From the NCBI RefSeq assembly GCF_014931395.1, contig NZ_CP063120.1:1037501-1101500 (forward strand): 64,000 bases of DNA, read 5' to 3'. The DNA is from Haemophilus parainfluenzae. Lineage in GTDB: Bacteria; Pseudomonadota; Gammaproteobacteria; Enterobacterales; Pasteurellaceae. Numbering within the stretch: position 1 is the stretch's first letter; each line of letters starts with the position of its first letter. Shown in pieces: positions 39,931 through 50,254 of this stretch. The position numbers were made by a program, and so were the translations under genes. Below the pieces are notes generated by a model, which was given only the letters and a program-made list of their open reading frames with translations, was not told the origin of the DNA and did no database searches.

Positions 39931-40247
39931 GCAAGCATTTTTTGAACAAATTTTCTGCTTTCCAACATAGGAAACTTATCTTATTCATTCTCATATATAA
40001 CTAATGTTTTCATTAAGAAAATTTTTAAAAATTTCTGTCTAAAAAATAGTCGAATAATACTATTTTACTTTTTTAGATATTTTCCTATTGTTGTGCTACC
40101 ATTAACTCACAAGGTAGCATACCAGTGCTTTAATTATTATAGATAATCTATCACTTCATTTTTTAGTAACACCAATAGTAACACTGAACACAAACCCAAC
40201 AAATAAAGTTATTATAAATCAAAGTCTTATATTGCTAGTTCAAGTGA
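39931..40247. other. Leader / control region right of the candidate RNA
   Basis: No supported gene. On the minus strand it holds AAAATAGT-ATTATTCG-ACTATTTT (40066-40043) followed by TT, and the pair TGCTACC/GGTAGCA at 40093-40118. It also holds two integrase-arm repeats near 40165-40185. Transcription of the alpA operon probably starts in this stretch. Confidence 0.5.
40165..40185 (+). repeat. Integrase arm-type repeats, right end
   Basis: AGTAACACC (40165-40173) and AGTAACACT (40177-40185) have the same 12-bp period and orientation as the left pair at 31279-31299. Confidence 0.75.
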
Positions 40248-40257
40248 GATTATCCCC
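40248..40257 (+). other. Candidate right attachment site (attR)
   Basis: GATTATCCCC repeats the tRNA-Ala 3' end (GATTATCTCC) with one change and is followed by AAATT. GTTCAA 10 nt upstream also echoes the T-arm GTTCGA. Confidence 0.55.
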
Positions 40258-40263
40258 AAATTT

Positions 40264-40303
40264 AAAACCTTGAAACTGGAAGCCGGTTTCAAGGTTTTTT
40301 TCT
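40264..40303 (+). terminator. Displaced original terminator of tRNA-Ala
   Basis: AAAACCTTGAAAC and GTTTCAAGGTTTT form a perfect 13-bp stem followed by T-rich sequence. It lies just outside the element and may also serve mtgA on the other strand. Confidence 0.8.
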
Positions 40304-40314
40304 TTATGAGGAAT

Positions 40315-41061
40315 CTACATTTCTTTTAGATAATTCAAGCCCAATCCATTCATTTGTCCCATAATCCAACTTTGTTTTTTACGAACTAATGCACTAGGCT
40401 TATTCACTTTATAGATGATAGGATTCGGTAAAACCGCAGCGAGTAATGCCGCTTCTGATTGCGTTAAATTCTTCGCCGATTTTTTGAAATAATAGCGACT
40501 AGCTGCTTCTACGCCAAAGATGCCATTACCAAATTCTGCGATATTTAAATACACTTCTAAAATCCGTTCTTTGGACCAAAAGATTTCCATTAATGCCGTT
40601 GTGGGAACTTCTAACCCTTTACGAAACCAACTTTGTCCATGCCAGAGAACGAGGTTTTTCGCAGTTTGCTGTGAAATTGTTGAAGCACCTCGGGTTCGGC
40701 GAGATTTTTCATTGAATTTAAAAGCCTTTTGAATTGCCTCAAAATCAAAGCCCCAGTGGTGGGGGAATTTTTGATCTTCAGCGGCAATCACCGCAAGCTG
40801 CATATTCGGTGAGATTTCATCAAGACTCACCCAATCATATTTGATTGAATAGCTAAAATCTAACTGTAATAAGTGCCCGATTTTTTGCTGTACCATATAG
40901 GCAGAGAAGGGAACAGGGATAAAGCGAAAACAAATGAAAAACGCCAGGATTGCGAGAGAGAAACGCCACGCAACCCGTTGCCAATTTTTTTTCCACCAAG
41001 AGGGTCGAAAAAGAGGTAAAAGTGCGGTTAGAATTCGCTTAGTTTTTTGTAGCTTGCTCAT
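40315..41061 (-). CDS. mtgA: Monofunctional peptidoglycan transglycosylase MtgA
   Basis: MtgA polymerises lipid II into glycan strands. The 248-residue GT51 protein has one N-terminal membrane anchor (about residues 30-50) and the catalytic motifs [31 protein letters not shown] and [15 protein letters not shown]. The start overlaps trpR by 23 nt, indicating coupling. It is the first chromosomal gene beyond the element. Confidence 0.97.
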   Translation of the reverse strand: MSKLQKTKRILTALLPLFRPSWWKKNWQRVAWRFSLAILAFFICFRFIPVPFSAYMVQQKIGHLLQLDFSYSIKYDWVSLDEISPNMQLAVIAAEDQKFPHHWGFDFEAIQKAFKFNEKSRRTRGASTISQQTAKNLVLWHGQSWFRKGLEVPTTALMEIFWSKERILEVYLNIAEFGNGIFGVEAASRYYFKKSAKNLTQSEAALLAAVLPNPIIYKVNKPSALVRKKQSWIMGQMNGLGLNYLKEM

Positions 41062-41347
41062 CGAGTTGGCTTTTTACCCAGTTTATAAAATCCGGATCCA
41101 TTGTTTTGAGCATATTAGAACCACGCGTAATGGTTGCTGCACTGGTATTGAGATTCTGTTGAATCTCTCGTTGGGAGAGATTTTTATCTAATAACTGTGC
41201 CACGATTTGTAAACGCAAACCCACTGCATCGCGCTCATCAGGCGTGAGCAGAAGCGTTAAGAAATCTTGTGCTTTCCCTTGTTCAAATGCGGTTTGCAAG
41301 GTTGTGAGGAAAGCATTCCATTGTTCTAAATTGCGACTAATATACAT
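41039..41347 (-). CDS. trpR: Trp operon repressor TrpR
   Basis: TrpR binds tryptophan and represses trp and aro genes. The 102-residue protein matches throughout: [20 protein letters not shown], the helix-turn-helix [20 protein letters not shown] and the short C-terminal helix. An operator-like palindrome lies 14-31 bp upstream. The slt-trpR-mtgA order agrees with my recollection of H. influenzae. Confidence 0.96.
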   Translation of the reverse strand: MYISRNLEQWNAFLTTLQTAFEQGKAQDFLTLLLTPDERDAVGLRLQIVAQLLDKNLSQREIQQNLNTSAATITRGSNMLKTMDPDFINWVKSQLDEQATKN

Positions 41348-41360
41348 ATCAACAATCCTA

Positions 41361-41378
41361 TACTATTAAACTAGTGCG
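41361..41378 (-). promoter_or_regulatory. TrpR operator-like site upstream of trpR
   Basis: The plus strand reads TACTATTAAACTAGTGCG with a further CTAGTA downstream, close to the E. coli aroH/trp operator pattern (GTACTAG...AACTAGTGC). Its position just before trpR suggests autoregulation. Confidence 0.55.
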
Positions 41379-41379
41379 A

Positions 41380-43572
41380 CTAGTATAGCCGATCGTATTC
41401 CTCTTTGCTAAAGGTTTGTAATTTTTCTTTGTTTTGTAGGTTTTGATAGTAAAAATCGTAAGTTAATACGTTTTGAACATAACCTCGAGTTTCAAAGAAC
41501 GGAATGGATGCGATAAATTCATCCATAGCCAATTTGCCATTTGATCTCGCAAGCCATTTTTCTACACGGCTTGCTCCCGCATTATAGGCAGAGGCGATCA
41601 AAATGCGATTATTTGGATATTTGGCATTCAGCTCATTTAAGTGAGCCGTACCGAGTAAAATATTATTAAGCGGTTTGAATAAATCTAACTCACCGTTATA
41701 AGGAAGTTGCTGATTTTCTGCCGTTTTTTGCGCAGTACTCAGTAATAACTGCATTAATCCTCGAGCATTTGCGGAAGATTGTGCCATTGGATTCCAAGCA
41801 CTTTCTTGGCGAGCAATTGCCATGGCGAAGGTTTTGGTGACACGATTATCCACAATGGCTTGAGGTTCTGTTCCGCTGAGATTCACGTTACTGAGGGCAA
41901 TATCAAAATATTGACTGTAAGCATTTGGTAAGCGTAAGTCGATATAATCCCAAGCTTTTGCAATAATCGAGCCATCTACGCCCAATTCAAACCAATTTTG
42001 TTCATTTGCATATTGGCTTAATGCAAGTTGTTTCTCTTGCGGTAGTTTTTCTAATAGAGAACGCCAGCGTTGTTTGGCTGCACCTAATCGATCTAATTGA
42101 CGTAGTTCTGCAATCTCAGCTAATTCAGTTGCATACTTCTCTTGGATATTGGACTCTTGAGGAATTTTAGGCATTTCCAGTTTGTAGGAATGACCTAATT
42201 TGACGGCTGCTAACATTGGATAAAACCCACGTTCTCTCGATAAAGCTTCTAATCGTTGTTTCGCATCTTTATCGGATGCTTGAGCAGCTATTTTAGCCAT
42301 CCAATAACGCCATTCTTGTTTTTGTTTTGCTTCATCTGAAAGTGCATTTAACCAGGCGAGTAAATCTGTTTGTTGCCAAATAGCCGTACGTAAACGACGT
42401 TCAATGAGGTTATCTGCATTGAGTTTAAGAATTTCCTGATCGCGCCATTGCACAAAATTAGGACTTTCATTATCAAAGAAACGGCTAATAAAGGCGATTT
42501 TCCAATCACGTAATTCAGTTTCGTTTAATTGCCAAGTCTTCGCCCATTGCTCGTAAGGGGTGAAGGTTGGCTCATTCATATTTTCCGGAATAGTTCGCAA
42601 ATAACGAGAAAAACCTAGCACTACGGCAAATCTATGGATAATTTTATTCGTATTACCATCAATTAATGGCAATGACTCAGCGAGTGTTTTCAAATTAGCT
42701 GGATTTTTTAAGAGATCCAAATAAAGAGCCAAATCGATATTTACCTGAGCATTTTCTTTCGCACCATCAACTTTTTCTAATTCTTTAGCGAGTATTTCGA
42801 GACCTTTCGCGTCATTCTTACTAAAAAGCATTTCCGCTTTTTGATAGATCTTCTCTTCAGTGCGTCCACCTTGTGAATACCAAGCCGCCCATAGCTGAGC
42901 ATCATTAGGAAGCTCAGCGTTGTTGAGCCAAAGTTGTTCATACTCAGATAAAATAGCCGATTTATTTTTGTCATTTGATTGGTTTTCTGCTGTTTGAGTG
43001 GTATTGGCTGCTTCTATTTGATATTTAGCCGAGAGCACGGCAATTTGTGTTTCCAAATTATTTGGCGTGAATTTAGCGAGCGCTTGAGTATCTTCAGCAT
43101 TGATTAATAACGTAAAAATGCTTTGTTCTAATTTTCCGCGTAGAAAATGAGAGGAATGTTGCTGAATAAATTGTTCAATGTCTGTTCGTAATGCATTTAC
43201 TTCTTCACGAGGCGTATCGCGATTAACGGTTTTTACACGTGCATCTAAATAAGCCGCCATAGCATCAGTTTGCAATGGATAGCCTTTTAAGGAATCAATT
43301 AAACCTAGGAATAATTTGGCATTATCAGAAACATGATTATTTTTGACCGCACTTTTTAGGAGCGATTCTAATTGCAGAAAAGTCGCACGTTGTTCAATCA
43401 GCTTTAATTCATGAGCATGCTGTTGTTGTGCCCATTTTGCTTGTTCTTCTGCAAGATTAATTTGTGGCGTAGTTTCAGTTTTGCTTTTATGAGCATGTTG
43501 ATTGGCCAAAGCAGAACCTGAAAGTGCGGTTAAAATAAATAATGAAATTGTTGTGTGTTTAAGTGCTCGCAT
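41380..43572 (-). CDS. slt: Soluble lytic murein transglycosylase
   Basis: Slt cleaves peptidoglycan glycan strands in the periplasm, forming 1,6-anhydromuramic ends. The protein (about 730 residues) has a signal peptide (ALKHTTISLFILTALSGSAL, cleaved near ANQ), a long superhelical alpha-domain and a C-terminal lysozyme-like domain with catalytic Glu590 in ARQESAWNP, then ANARGLMQLL and IASAYNAGASRVEKW. I prefer the ATG at 43572 because it gives a normal signal peptide; an ATG four codons upstream is possible. It is the first gene of the slt-trpR-mtgA run. Confidence 0.95.
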   Translation of the reverse strand: MRALKHTTISLFILTALSGSALANQHAHKSKTETTPQINLAEEQAKWAQQQHAHELKLIEQRATFLQLESLLKSAVKNNHVSDNAKLFLGLIDSLKGYPLQTDAMAAYLDARVKTVNRDTPREEVNALRTDIEQFIQQHSSHFLRGKLEQSIFTLLINAEDTQALAKFTPNNLETQIAVLSAKYQIEAANTTQTAENQSNDKNKSAILSEYEQLWLNNAELPNDAQLWAAWYSQGGRTEEKIYQKAEMLFSKNDAKGLEILAKELEKVDGAKENAQVNIDLALYLDLLKNPANLKTLAESLPLIDGNTNKIIHRFAVVLGFSRYLRTIPENMNEPTFTPYEQWAKTWQLNETELRDWKIAFISRFFDNESPNFVQWRDQEILKLNADNLIERRLRTAIWQQTDLLAWLNALSDEAKQKQEWRYWMAKIAAQASDKDAKQRLEALSRERGFYPMLAAVKLGHSYKLEMPKIPQESNIQEKYATELAEIAELRQLDRLGAAKQRWRSLLEKLPQEKQLALSQYANEQNWFELGVDGSIIAKAWDYIDLRLPNAYSQYFDIALSNVNLSGTEPQAIVDNRVTKTFAMAIARQESAWNPMAQSSANARGLMQLLLSTAQKTAENQQLPYNGELDLFKPLNNILLGTAHLNELNAKYPNNRILIASAYNAGASRVEKWLARSNGKLAMDEFIASIPFFETRGYVQNVLTYDFYYQNLQNKEKLQTFSKEEYDRLY

Positions 43573-43638
43573 AGGAGATTCCATATAAAGAGAAAGACGG
43601 ATATTTAGATCCGTCTTTGAGTGTAGAGTTCGTTTTAT

Positions 43639-43935
43639 TTAGAAAACTTTTTTGAATGGCTTCACAATCACATCCCCATAAACACCCGCTTCTACGTAAG
43701 GATCTTGTGCAGCCCAGTCTTTTGCTGCCGACAGGCTTTCAAATTGAGCAATCACTGTCGAGCCGGTAAAGCCAGCTTCGCCTGGATTTTCATCATCAAT
43801 GGCTGGATTGGGGCCTGCTGTTAATAAGCGCCCTTCTGCTTGTAATTGTTTTAAACGAGCAAGATGTTGTTCACGTACATCAAGACGTTTTTCTAAGGTG
43901 CCGGGAATGTCTTGGGCAAAAATTACATAGTACAT
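43639..43935 (-). CDS. yciI: YciI family protein
   Basis: This 98-residue protein matches Yci[20 protein letters not shown], the conserved His/Asp of [11 protein letters not shown] and [29 protein letters not shown]. Its activity is unknown. The ATG at 43935 has GGGAG upstream; the upstream TTG would overlap yciA further. It follows yciA closely. Confidence 0.93.
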   Translation of the reverse strand: MYYVIFAQDIPGTLEKRLDVREQHLARLKQLQAEGRLLTAGPNPAIDDENPGEAGFTGSTVIAQFESLSAAKDWAAQDPYVEAGVYGDVIVKPFKKVF

Positions 43936-43946
43936 AGCTTCTCCCG

Positions 43947-44417
43947 TTAGCAACTTAAGTGTAATTCTTCAATCGTTTTTAAGGCTTGCTCTAATTCATG
44001 GTTACCTTCACGCGGAATACTGCGAGATTTTCCATCCGCATCGACTGCAACGAAGGTAAATACCGCATCGGTGACACAATAGCGTTCACCAATGGGTTCG
44101 CTAGAGACTTTTTTCACCCAGACTTCTACTTTAATTTTAATAGAAGAACGACCCACTTTAAGACATTGTCCGTAGCAGCAAACCACATCCCCTACCGAGA
44201 TAGGTTTAATGAAGTTCATACTTTCAACTGCAACGGTGACGACACGGCCGTGGGCAATTTCTTTCGCTAAGATCGCGCCGCCCATATCCATTTGTGACAT
44301 AATCCAGCCACCAAAAATATCGCCGTTTGCATTGGTATCTGAAGGCATAGCTAAGGTGCGTAGTAATAATACGCCTTTAGATTGACGACCGTTTTTATCA
44401 GTAAGATTTGTAACCAT
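43947..44417 (-). CDS. yciA: Acyl-CoA thioesterase YciA
   Basis: YciA is a hot-dog-fold thioesterase acting on a broad range of acyl-CoAs. The 156-residue protein shows [20 protein letters not shown], with the catalytic Asp in the N-terminal helix region, and [18 protein letters not shown]. The start overlaps the yciB stop by one base. It is part of the yciC-yciB-yciA-yciI operon. Confidence 0.95.
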   Translation of the reverse strand: MVTNLTDKNGRQSKGVLLLRTLAMPSDTNANGDIFGGWIMSQMDMGGAILAKEIAHGRVVTVAVESMNFIKPISVGDVVCCYGQCLKVGRSSIKIKVEVWVKKVSSEPIGERYCVTDAVFTFVAVDADGKSRSIPREGNHELEQALKTIEELHLSC

Positions 44418-44971
44418 TATTTATCCTCATCATTCTTTTGATCATCTTTAGGTAAGTAACGGTAAATATAAGCACCGCTGACGATTGTTGCAACAAAGGT
44501 CATACCAAGTAAACCGAAAGATTTAAAATCAACCCAAGCATCTTCAGACATATTTTGACTGATATAAATATTTACAAGCATACACAGAATGAAAAATCCT
44601 GCCCAGCCTACATTTAATTTGTTCCACACATTATCCGGTAATTGGATTTCTTTGCCTAATAACTTTTTCACCAATGGCGTATTGAATTGGAATTGTGCAA
44701 CCAATAAAACAATGGCGAAGAGGGCATTAATAATGGTGACCTTCCATTGTAAATATTTGATTTCATTGAAGTAAGCGGTGAGTAAACCAAAAAAGACGAC
44801 AGCAATTGCCATGATTTTTTGTTGTTTCTCAATCACGCCATATTTCAGTTTTAATACAACCATCTGAATGATGGTCGCAATTACTAAGACAATAGCTGCC
44901 TCACGCACCCCAAACATTTTGTAAGTGATGAAAAAGAGAACAAGCGGAATAAATTCAAGAAGTTGCTTCAT
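44417..44971 (-). CDS. yciB: Inner membrane-spanning protein YciB (septation protein A)
   Basis: This 184-residue protein has five predicted membrane helices and matches the YciB/IspA family: [19 protein letters not shown] at the N-terminus and [20 protein letters not shown] in the middle. It affects cell envelope and division in other bacteria. It lies between yciC and yciA, overlapping yciA by one base. Confidence 0.95.
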   Translation of the reverse strand: MKQLLEFIPLVLFFITYKMFGVREAAIVLVIATIIQMVVLKLKYGVIEKQQKIMAIAVVFFGLLTAYFNEIKYLQWKVTIINALFAIVLLVAQFQFNTPLVKKLLGKEIQLPDNVWNKLNVGWAGFFILCMLVNIYISQNMSEDAWVDFKSFGLLGMTFVATIVSGAYIYRYLPKDDQKNDEDK

Positions 44972-44972
44972 A

Positions 44973-45752
44973 TTATGCCTTCATAAATAAACTGTAAAAA
45001 CGGTAAGTAAATACCAAAATAAATATTTGAAATAATGCTACCAAAATGCCAAAAATCACACTTAGAAATGATGTACCTAGGATTGCACCAACACTATTCA
45101 CTAATAAAGGTAGAAGTAAATAAGTGATCAAAGCATAAATAATCAATATGCCATTACGTTTAACACCCGCACGCCACACTTGTAAAGCAGTTTGTCCTAT
45201 AGATTGATTGGATGCAATGTAATGCACAGGCGATAAGCATAGGCGAACAAAGAAAAATAAACCAAATACCATTGAAACAAAGGCTAGGGGAGAGAGCGCA
45301 TTTTGGCTTAAAGGAGAGAGCTCATCTTTGCTTAAAGATGAGCTCATGACATCAGCAAGGCCAAATAAAAGTGGCAAGCTCATAAAAATATCTAAAACTA
45401 CCCCCCCTAAAAAACGACGCAATGTCAGCATGAGACCTTGATTAATCGGATTTTGATTTTGCTGACTAATATGATGAATAGTTGCAATACCGAAGGTTGC
45501 AATAAAAGACATCAACAATTGTTGAAATACAAAAGATCCAATCAGCGCAGTTGGCTCCACTTTGCTCAATGCATTAATAATATCCTGTTGCGATGGATTA
45601 GGATTATTACCCAAACTCGGCATTGGGACACTGACTAATGCATTGATAAATTGTGATGCAATGAAAACCCCAACGAAAAGCAGCACGGTTTTTCGCTGAT
45701 TACGCATAAAGTTGAGGCTATCTTGAAAAATCTGAGTAAAGTTAATTTGCAT
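44973..45752 (-). CDS. yciC: YciC family inner membrane protein (UPF0259)
   Basis: This 259-residue membrane protein has about six hydrophobic segments and matches UPF0259/YciC by context and by [19 protein letters not shown] near the start. The ATG at 45752 has GGGAT upstream; a GTG four codons earlier is less likely. Its function is unknown. It begins the yciCBAI run. Confidence 0.85.
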   Translation of the reverse strand: MQINFTQIFQDSLNFMRNQRKTVLLFVGVFIASQFINALVSVPMPSLGNNPNPSQQDIINALSKVEPTALIGSFVFQQLLMSFIATFGIATIHHISQQNQNPINQGLMLTLRRFLGGVVLDIFMSLPLLFGLADVMSSSLSKDELSPLSQNALSPLAFVSMVFGLFFFVRLCLSPVHYIASNQSIGQTALQVWRAGVKRNGILIIYALITYLLLPLLVNSVGAILGTSFLSVIFGILVALFQIFILVFTYRFYSLFMKA

Positions 45753-45863
45753 ACTATATCCCACAATAATAAAATCCCGATTATACAGGGTTTATTGTTT
45801 TTTTCATAAAATCAGGTTGTTTAATGGTGATTTAAGTCACTCTTTTCAAGAGCGTATATCGCT

Positions 45864-46502
45864 TTACTCATTAGCGTAACCATTCTGTGGCAACGGTTTG
45901 CTGTCTAAATAGGCTTGATTTTCAATGAGTTTTAATCGATCTTCGACAAACCATTTAATCACTAAAGGATAAATGTGATATTCCTGTTCACGAGTTCGAA
46001 GCTCAATCTCCTCGACAGTATCGCCAGGAAAAATAGGCACTTTGGCTTGTAATACAATGGCACCACCATCGATCTCTTCATTGACAAAATGCACAGTTGT
46101 GCCGTGTTCGCTGTCGCCATTCTCAAGCGCTCTTTGATAAGTATGTAATCCTGGATATTTTGGCAGAAGGGAAGGGTGAATATTTAAAATTTTCCCCGTA
46201 AAACGTTGTGTGAATGGTTTGGTTAAGATTTTCATGTAACCGGCTAACACAATGAGATCAACATTGAGATCCTCTAAATAATCACCGATAGCCTTATCCA
46301 TATTGAGATTGGACGTAAAATCTTGACGTAAAAAAACGCGGCTAGGAATGCCCGCACTTTCAGCACGTTCTAAGCCAAATGAATCGATTTTATTACTGAT
46401 GACAGTCACAATCTTTCCTAGGATAAAACCAGTTTGACAAGCCTCAATTATCGCTTGAAGATTCGATCCTTGACCTGAAATCAGGACGGCAATTTTTTTC
46501 AT
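45864..46502 (-). CDS. purN: Phosphoribosylglycinamide formyltransferase PurN
   Basis: PurN transfers a formyl group from 10-formyl-THF to GAR in purine synthesis. The 212-residue protein has IAVLISGQGSNLQAII, the catalytic ILNIHPSLLPKYPG (Asn, His) and GTTVHFVNEEIDGGAI (Asp). I chose the ATG at 46502, which gives MKKIAVLISG; four codons upstream is another ATG. It follows purM by 68 bp on the same strand. Confidence 0.97.
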   Translation of the reverse strand: MKKIAVLISGQGSNLQAIIEACQTGFILGKIVTVISNKIDSFGLERAESAGIPSRVFLRQDFTSNLNMDKAIGDYLEDLNVDLIVLAGYMKILTKPFTQRFTGKILNIHPSLLPKYPGLHTYQRALENGDSEHGTTVHFVNEEIDGGAIVLQAKVPIFPGDTVEEIELRTREQEYHIYPLVIKWFVEDRLKLIENQAYLDSKPLPQNGYANE

Positions 46503-46570
46503 ATTATTCAACATAAAAGAAGGGCGAACCTTTCATTCTGAAATTTTCGCCCGTAAATGGAAAAGTGAAA

Positions 46571-47608
46571 TTATTTAATGATAACTTGTGGTTCGTCATC
46601 TGTCGCACTTTCGATATGACCGATTAACCAGGCATTTTCACCTGATTGTTTTAAAATCGCTAAAGCGGTTTCCACTTGCGATTGTGGTAATGCAATCACC
46701 ATGCCCACGCCACAGTTAAATGTGCGGTACATTTCATAGGTTTCAATGTTGCCTTTTTCTTGTAACCATTTGAACACAGGTTGCCATTCCCAACTGCTTT
46801 CATCAATGACAGCTTTGGTATTTTTTGGTAATACACGAGGGATATTTTCCCAGAAACCGCCACCCGTTAAGTGTGCGATAGCATGGACTTCCGTTTGTTT
46901 GATTAACGCGAGAACAGATTTTACATAGATTTTTGTCGGCGCAAGCACTTGTTCACTTAATGGACGACCATCTAATTGCTCAGTGGCTGGGTTGACGCCA
47001 GCAACATCAATGACTTTACGAATTAAAGAATAACCATTTGAATGTGGACCACTTGAACCAAGTGCAATTAAGGCATCTCCCACTTTAACTTGGCTACCAT
47101 CAATGATTTCTGATTTTTCAACAACACCTACACAGAAGCCTGCAAGGTCATAATCACCAGCGTGATACATACCTGGCATTTCAGCGGTTTCGCCACCCAC
47201 TAATGCACAACCAGATTGTACACAGCCTTCAGCGATGCCTTTGACCACATCTGAAGCTACATCCACATCAAGTTTTCCTGTCGCGTAATAGTCTAAGAAG
47301 AATAAGGGTTCGGCACCTTGCACGACTAAATCGTTAACACACATTGCAACCAAATCAATACCGATGGTATCGTGTTTTTTTAAGTCAATGGCTAAACGTA
47401 ATTTGGTGCCCACGCCGTCTGTACCAGAAACGAGGATAGGTTCTTTATATTTGCCCGGAATAGCACATAATGCACCAAAGCCGCCTAATCCGCCGATGAC
47501 TTCAGGACGGGTGGTTCGTTTCACGTGTGGTTTAATACGTTCAACTAATTCATTACCGGCATTAATATCCACGCCTGCATCTTTATAACTTAATGATGGT
47601 TTGCTCAC
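46571..47608 (-). CDS. purM: Phosphoribosylformylglycinamidine cyclo-ligase PurM
   Basis: PurM makes aminoimidazole ribonucleotide from FGAM with ATP. The 345-residue protein shows [48 protein letters not shown] and [16 protein letters not shown], all diagnostic. A PurR operator lies 55-70 bp upstream, so the purM-purN operon is predicted to be purine-repressed. Confidence 0.98.
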   Translation of the reverse strand: MSKPSLSYKDAGVDINAGNELVERIKPHVKRTTRPEVIGGLGGFGALCAIPGKYKEPILVSGTDGVGTKLRLAIDLKKHDTIGIDLVAMCVNDLVVQGAEPLFFLDYYATGKLDVDVASDVVKGIAEGCVQSGCALVGGETAEMPGMYHAGDYDLAGFCVGVVEKSEIIDGSQVKVGDALIALGSSGPHSNGYSLIRKVIDVAGVNPATEQLDGRPLSEQVLAPTKIYVKSVLALIKQTEVHAIAHLTGGGFWENIPRVLPKNTKAVIDESSWEWQPVFKWLQEKGNIETYEMYRTFNCGVGMVIALPQSQVETALAILKQSGENAWLIGHIESATDDEPQVIIK

Positions 47609-47662
47609 AATGTATCCTATATTTTTAGGTTAAATGATAAAACAGCGTGATTGTATCAGATT

Positions 47663-47678
47663 AAGCAAACGTTTGCGA
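47663..47678 (-). promoter_or_regulatory. PurR operator of purMN
   Basis: AAGCAAACGTTTGCGA is a near-perfect palindrome matching the PUR box ACGCAAACGTTTNCNT. It sits upstream of purM at the expected promoter position. Confidence 0.88.
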
Positions 47679-47703
47679 TAGTGATTTAATTGGGTTTTAA
47701 CTA

Positions 47704-47750
47704 AAAAAATAACCGCACTTTATTTTGCATGATAAAGTGCGGTTATTTTT
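47704..47750. terminator. Uptake-signal-pair terminator
   Basis: AAAAATAACCGCACTTTA and its inverse form a perfect 18-bp stem with an 11-nt loop. It ends the DUF406 gene on the minus strand and insulates purM. Confidence 0.9.
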
Positions 47751-47760
47751 TAATGTGTTT

Positions 47761-48048
47761 TTAGCGATTCGCTAATTCAAAAATCATCGCTTCAGCTTGG
47801 CAGCTAAATGTAAAGCGAGCCATTAAATTTGCACCATTTTCAGTTTCGGTAATTTCACTTTTAATTTCGCAAGGATCGCTTTCTGTTTTGCGAGCTTTCT
47901 CAATGAAACGATTAAGTGCTGCTTCAGCTTCGGCTTTATTCGCATAGGTTTGATGAATATCAACAGAACAATCTGAACCGTCAATAATCGTCCCCACATC
48001 AACACAACTACAAGTGAGAGATTCTTCTGCTTTGCATGTTACTGTCAT
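47761..48048 (-). CDS. YfcZ/YiiS family protein (DUF406)
   Basis: This 95-residue protein has an N-terminal cysteine-containing stretch (ESLTCSCVDVGTIIDGSDCS) and the C-terminal ARFTFSCQAEAMIFEL, which match DUF406 (YfcZ/YiiS). Function is unknown. It is monocistronic, next to ompP1; in E. coli yfcZ is next to fadL, the ompP1 homologue, so the pairing is conserved. Confidence 0.85.
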   Translation of the reverse strand: MTVTCKAEESLTCSCVDVGTIIDGSDCSVDIHQTYANKAEAEAALNRFIEKARKTESDPCEIKSEITETENGANLMARFTFSCQAEAMIFELANR

Positions 48049-48257
48049 AGGATTTCCTTATTTAAAATTAAGATTGGGCATATTCTAGCATTTTTGAAAC
48101 GCTCTGCCAAAGTAGCCGCATTTTTTTAATTTAAATATCATTTATTTATCACTGGTCGGAACACTTAAAAATTAATCTAAAATAATTTGCACTCCATTTA
48201 TTGGAGTTTTAGAATCTCGCGACTTTTTTCATTATTATTAATAACAAAAGGTTCCAA

Positions 48258-49625
48258 ATGACAAAGTTTAATAAAACGCTATTAGCAATGACCACATTGT
48301 TAGCAGCAAGCGGTGCAAATGCAGCCGCATTCCAATTAGCGGAAGTTTCTACATCAGGTCTTGGTCGTGCTTATGCGGGTGAAGCAGCAATTGCTGATAA
48401 TGCTGCAGTGGTTGCAACTAACCCTGCATTAATGAGCTTATTCAAAAGCAATCAATTCTCTGTGGGTGGCGTTTATGTAGATTCTAAAATTCATATGAGT
48501 GGTCCAGTTACCGTTAATGCATTAGGTCGTACTGTTGCGGTAGGTTCTGCAGATCATAACAGTGTTGTTCCAGGTTCATTGATTCCGAATATGTATTTTG
48601 TGGCACCAATTAATGACAAATTTGCCATTGGTGGTGGTATGAATGTGAATTTTGGATTAAAAAGTGAATATGAATCAGATTACAATGCGGGGGTATTCGG
48701 CGGTAAAACGGATTTAAGTGCGATTAACCTAAATTTAAGTGGTTCATATCGTGTTTCTCAAGGTTTAACTGCTGGTGTGGGTTTAAATGCAGTTTATGCT
48801 AAAGCAGAAGTGGAACGTCACGCGGGTATTTTAAGTGATGCAGTAAAAAATGTTGCACCATTAGTTCCTTCGCTCGTGAAAGCAGGGCAAATCCCAGCAA
48901 GTGCAGCTGCTTCTTTAGCTAGATTACAAGGTGTGAATAAAGATACTACATTAACACATTTACAAGGCTCTGCTTGGGGATTTGGTTGGAACGCTGGTTT
49001 AGCCTATGAGTTTAATGAGCGCAACCGAGTTGGTTTAGCCTATCACTCAAAAGTCGATATTGATTTTGAAGATTCTAATGCGGTGAGTGCGAGCCGTACA
49101 CTTCGTGGCCAAGGCCCTGCAAAAGGTGGATTAACACTACATTTACCAGATTATTTAGAATTATCTGGTTTCCACCAAGTTACAGATAAATTAGCATTAC
49201 ACTATAGCTACAAATTTACACACTGGAGTCGTTTCAAAGAGTTACACGCAACGTTTAATGACGGTGAAGTGGCTTTTCATAAAGATGAGAAATATCGTAG
49301 CAACTCTCGTTATGCATTAGGTGCAACCTATGACGTGAATGATAAATTAACAGTTCGCGCAGGTATTGCTTATGATGAAGCAGCTGCGCCAACTGAACAT
49401 GCAAGTGCATCTATTCCAGATACTGATCGTATGTGGTATAGCGTAGGGGCAACTTATAAATTTACCCCGAATCTTTCTATTGATGCGGGCTTTGCTCACT
49501 TACGTGGTAAAAAACTTAACTTTACCGAGAAACAATCAATTGGCAACTTAGCGACTGTTACAGCAAACTATACGTCTAAAGCAAGTGCTAACCTTTACGG
49601 TTTAAACCTAAACTACAGTTTCTAA
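48258..49625 (+). CDS. ompP1: Outer membrane protein P1, FadL family
   Basis: This is a 14-strand outer membrane barrel of the FadL family, for uptake of hydrophobic compounds; P1 is a major Haemophilus surface antigen. The 455-residue protein has a signal peptide cut after GANA (residue 22), the conserved N-terminal hatch GLGRAYAGEAAIADNAAVVATNPA, given here as GLGRAYAGEA and ATNPALMS, and a C-terminal Phe. Length agrees with P1. It has its own promoter region of about 200 bp and a strong terminator. Confidence 0.95.
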   Translation: MTKFNKTLLAMTTLLAASGANAAAFQLAEVSTSGLGRAYAGEAAIADNAAVVATNPALMSLFKSNQFSVGGVYVDSKIHMSGPVTVNALGRTVAVGSADHNSVVPGSLIPNMYFVAPINDKFAIGGGMNVNFGLKSEYESDYNAGVFGGKTDLSAINLNLSGSYRVSQGLTAGVGLNAVYAKAEVERHAGILSDAVKNVAPLVPSLVKAGQIPASAAASLARLQGVNKDTTLTHLQGSAWGFGWNAGLAYEFNERNRVGLAYHSKVDIDFEDSNAVSASRTLRGQGPAKGGLTLHLPDYLELSGFHQVTDKLALHYSYKFTHWSRFKELHATFNDGEVAFHKDEKYRSNSRYALGATYDVNDKLTVRAGIAYDEAAAPTEHASASIPDTDRMWYSVGATYKFTPNLSIDAGFAHLRGKKLNFTEKQSIGNLATVTANYTSKASANLYGLNLNYSF

Positions 49626-49651
49626 TTTGTTAAAAATTTAGCATAATACGC

Positions 49652-49685
49652 AGCACACCGAATGTATGTTCGGTGTGCTTTTTTC
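49652..49685 (+). terminator. Terminator after ompP1
   Basis: AGCACACCGAA and TTCGGTGTGCT form a perfect 11-bp stem followed by TTTTTT. Confidence 0.93.
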
Positions 49686-49714
49686 TTATATCAATCCATA
49701 AAAACGAGAGAAAA

Positions 49715-50254
49715 ATGACCGCACTTTTTTATGCTTATATGGATTCACCAATTGGTCGATTATTAATGCTTTCTGATGGTGAACATCTTACAAATTTAGA
49801 TTGTGAGTTAGAACAAACCACGCCAAATCCAAATTGGATTTTACGAGAAGATTTACCGCTTTTTGAAAAAGTGCAGTGTTCTTTAAGGCGTTATTTTAAT
49901 GGCGAGCCAGAAAGTTTCTCCGATATTCCTTTATCGCCTAAAGGTACCGCATTTCAACAAGCAATTTGGGCAGCATTGCGTCAAATTCCTTATGGTAAAA
50001 CAGCCAGTTATGGTGGTTTAGCAGAAAGCATTAATAACCCTAAGGCTGTGCGAGCTGTTGGCGGTGCGGTAGGGAGTAACCCCATTAGCATTATTATTCC
50101 ATGTCATCGTGTATTAGGGAAAAAATGTGAAATCACCGGTTTTGGTGGTGGATTGCCGGCAAAACGCTTTTTATTGAAACTAGAAAATATTCCTTACATC
50201 GACAAAGGCGTAGAATACGTTAAACCAAAATTATTGAAGAAATACCACGAATGA
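49715..50254 (+). CDS. ogt: Methylated-DNA-protein-cysteine methyltransferase Ogt
   Basis: Ogt repairs O6-methylguanine by suicidal alkyl transfer to Cys130 in the motif [11 protein letters not shown]. The 179-residue protein also shows [13 protein letters not shown] and the Asn hinge [13 protein letters not shown]. The ATG at 49715 has GAGAG upstream; codons 2-4 contain an uptake signal (ACCGCACTT). Upstream extension to 49673 runs into the ompP1 terminator. It overlaps mutH by 4 nt (ATGA). Confidence 0.96.
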   Translation: MTALFYAYMDSPIGRLLMLSDGEHLTNLDCELEQTTPNPNWILREDLPLFEKVQCSLRRYFNGEPESFSDIPLSPKGTAFQQAIWAALRQIPYGKTASYGGLAESINNPKAVRAVGGAVGSNPISIIIPCHRVLGKKCEITGFGGGLPAKRFLLKLENIPYIDKGVEYVKPKLLKKYHE

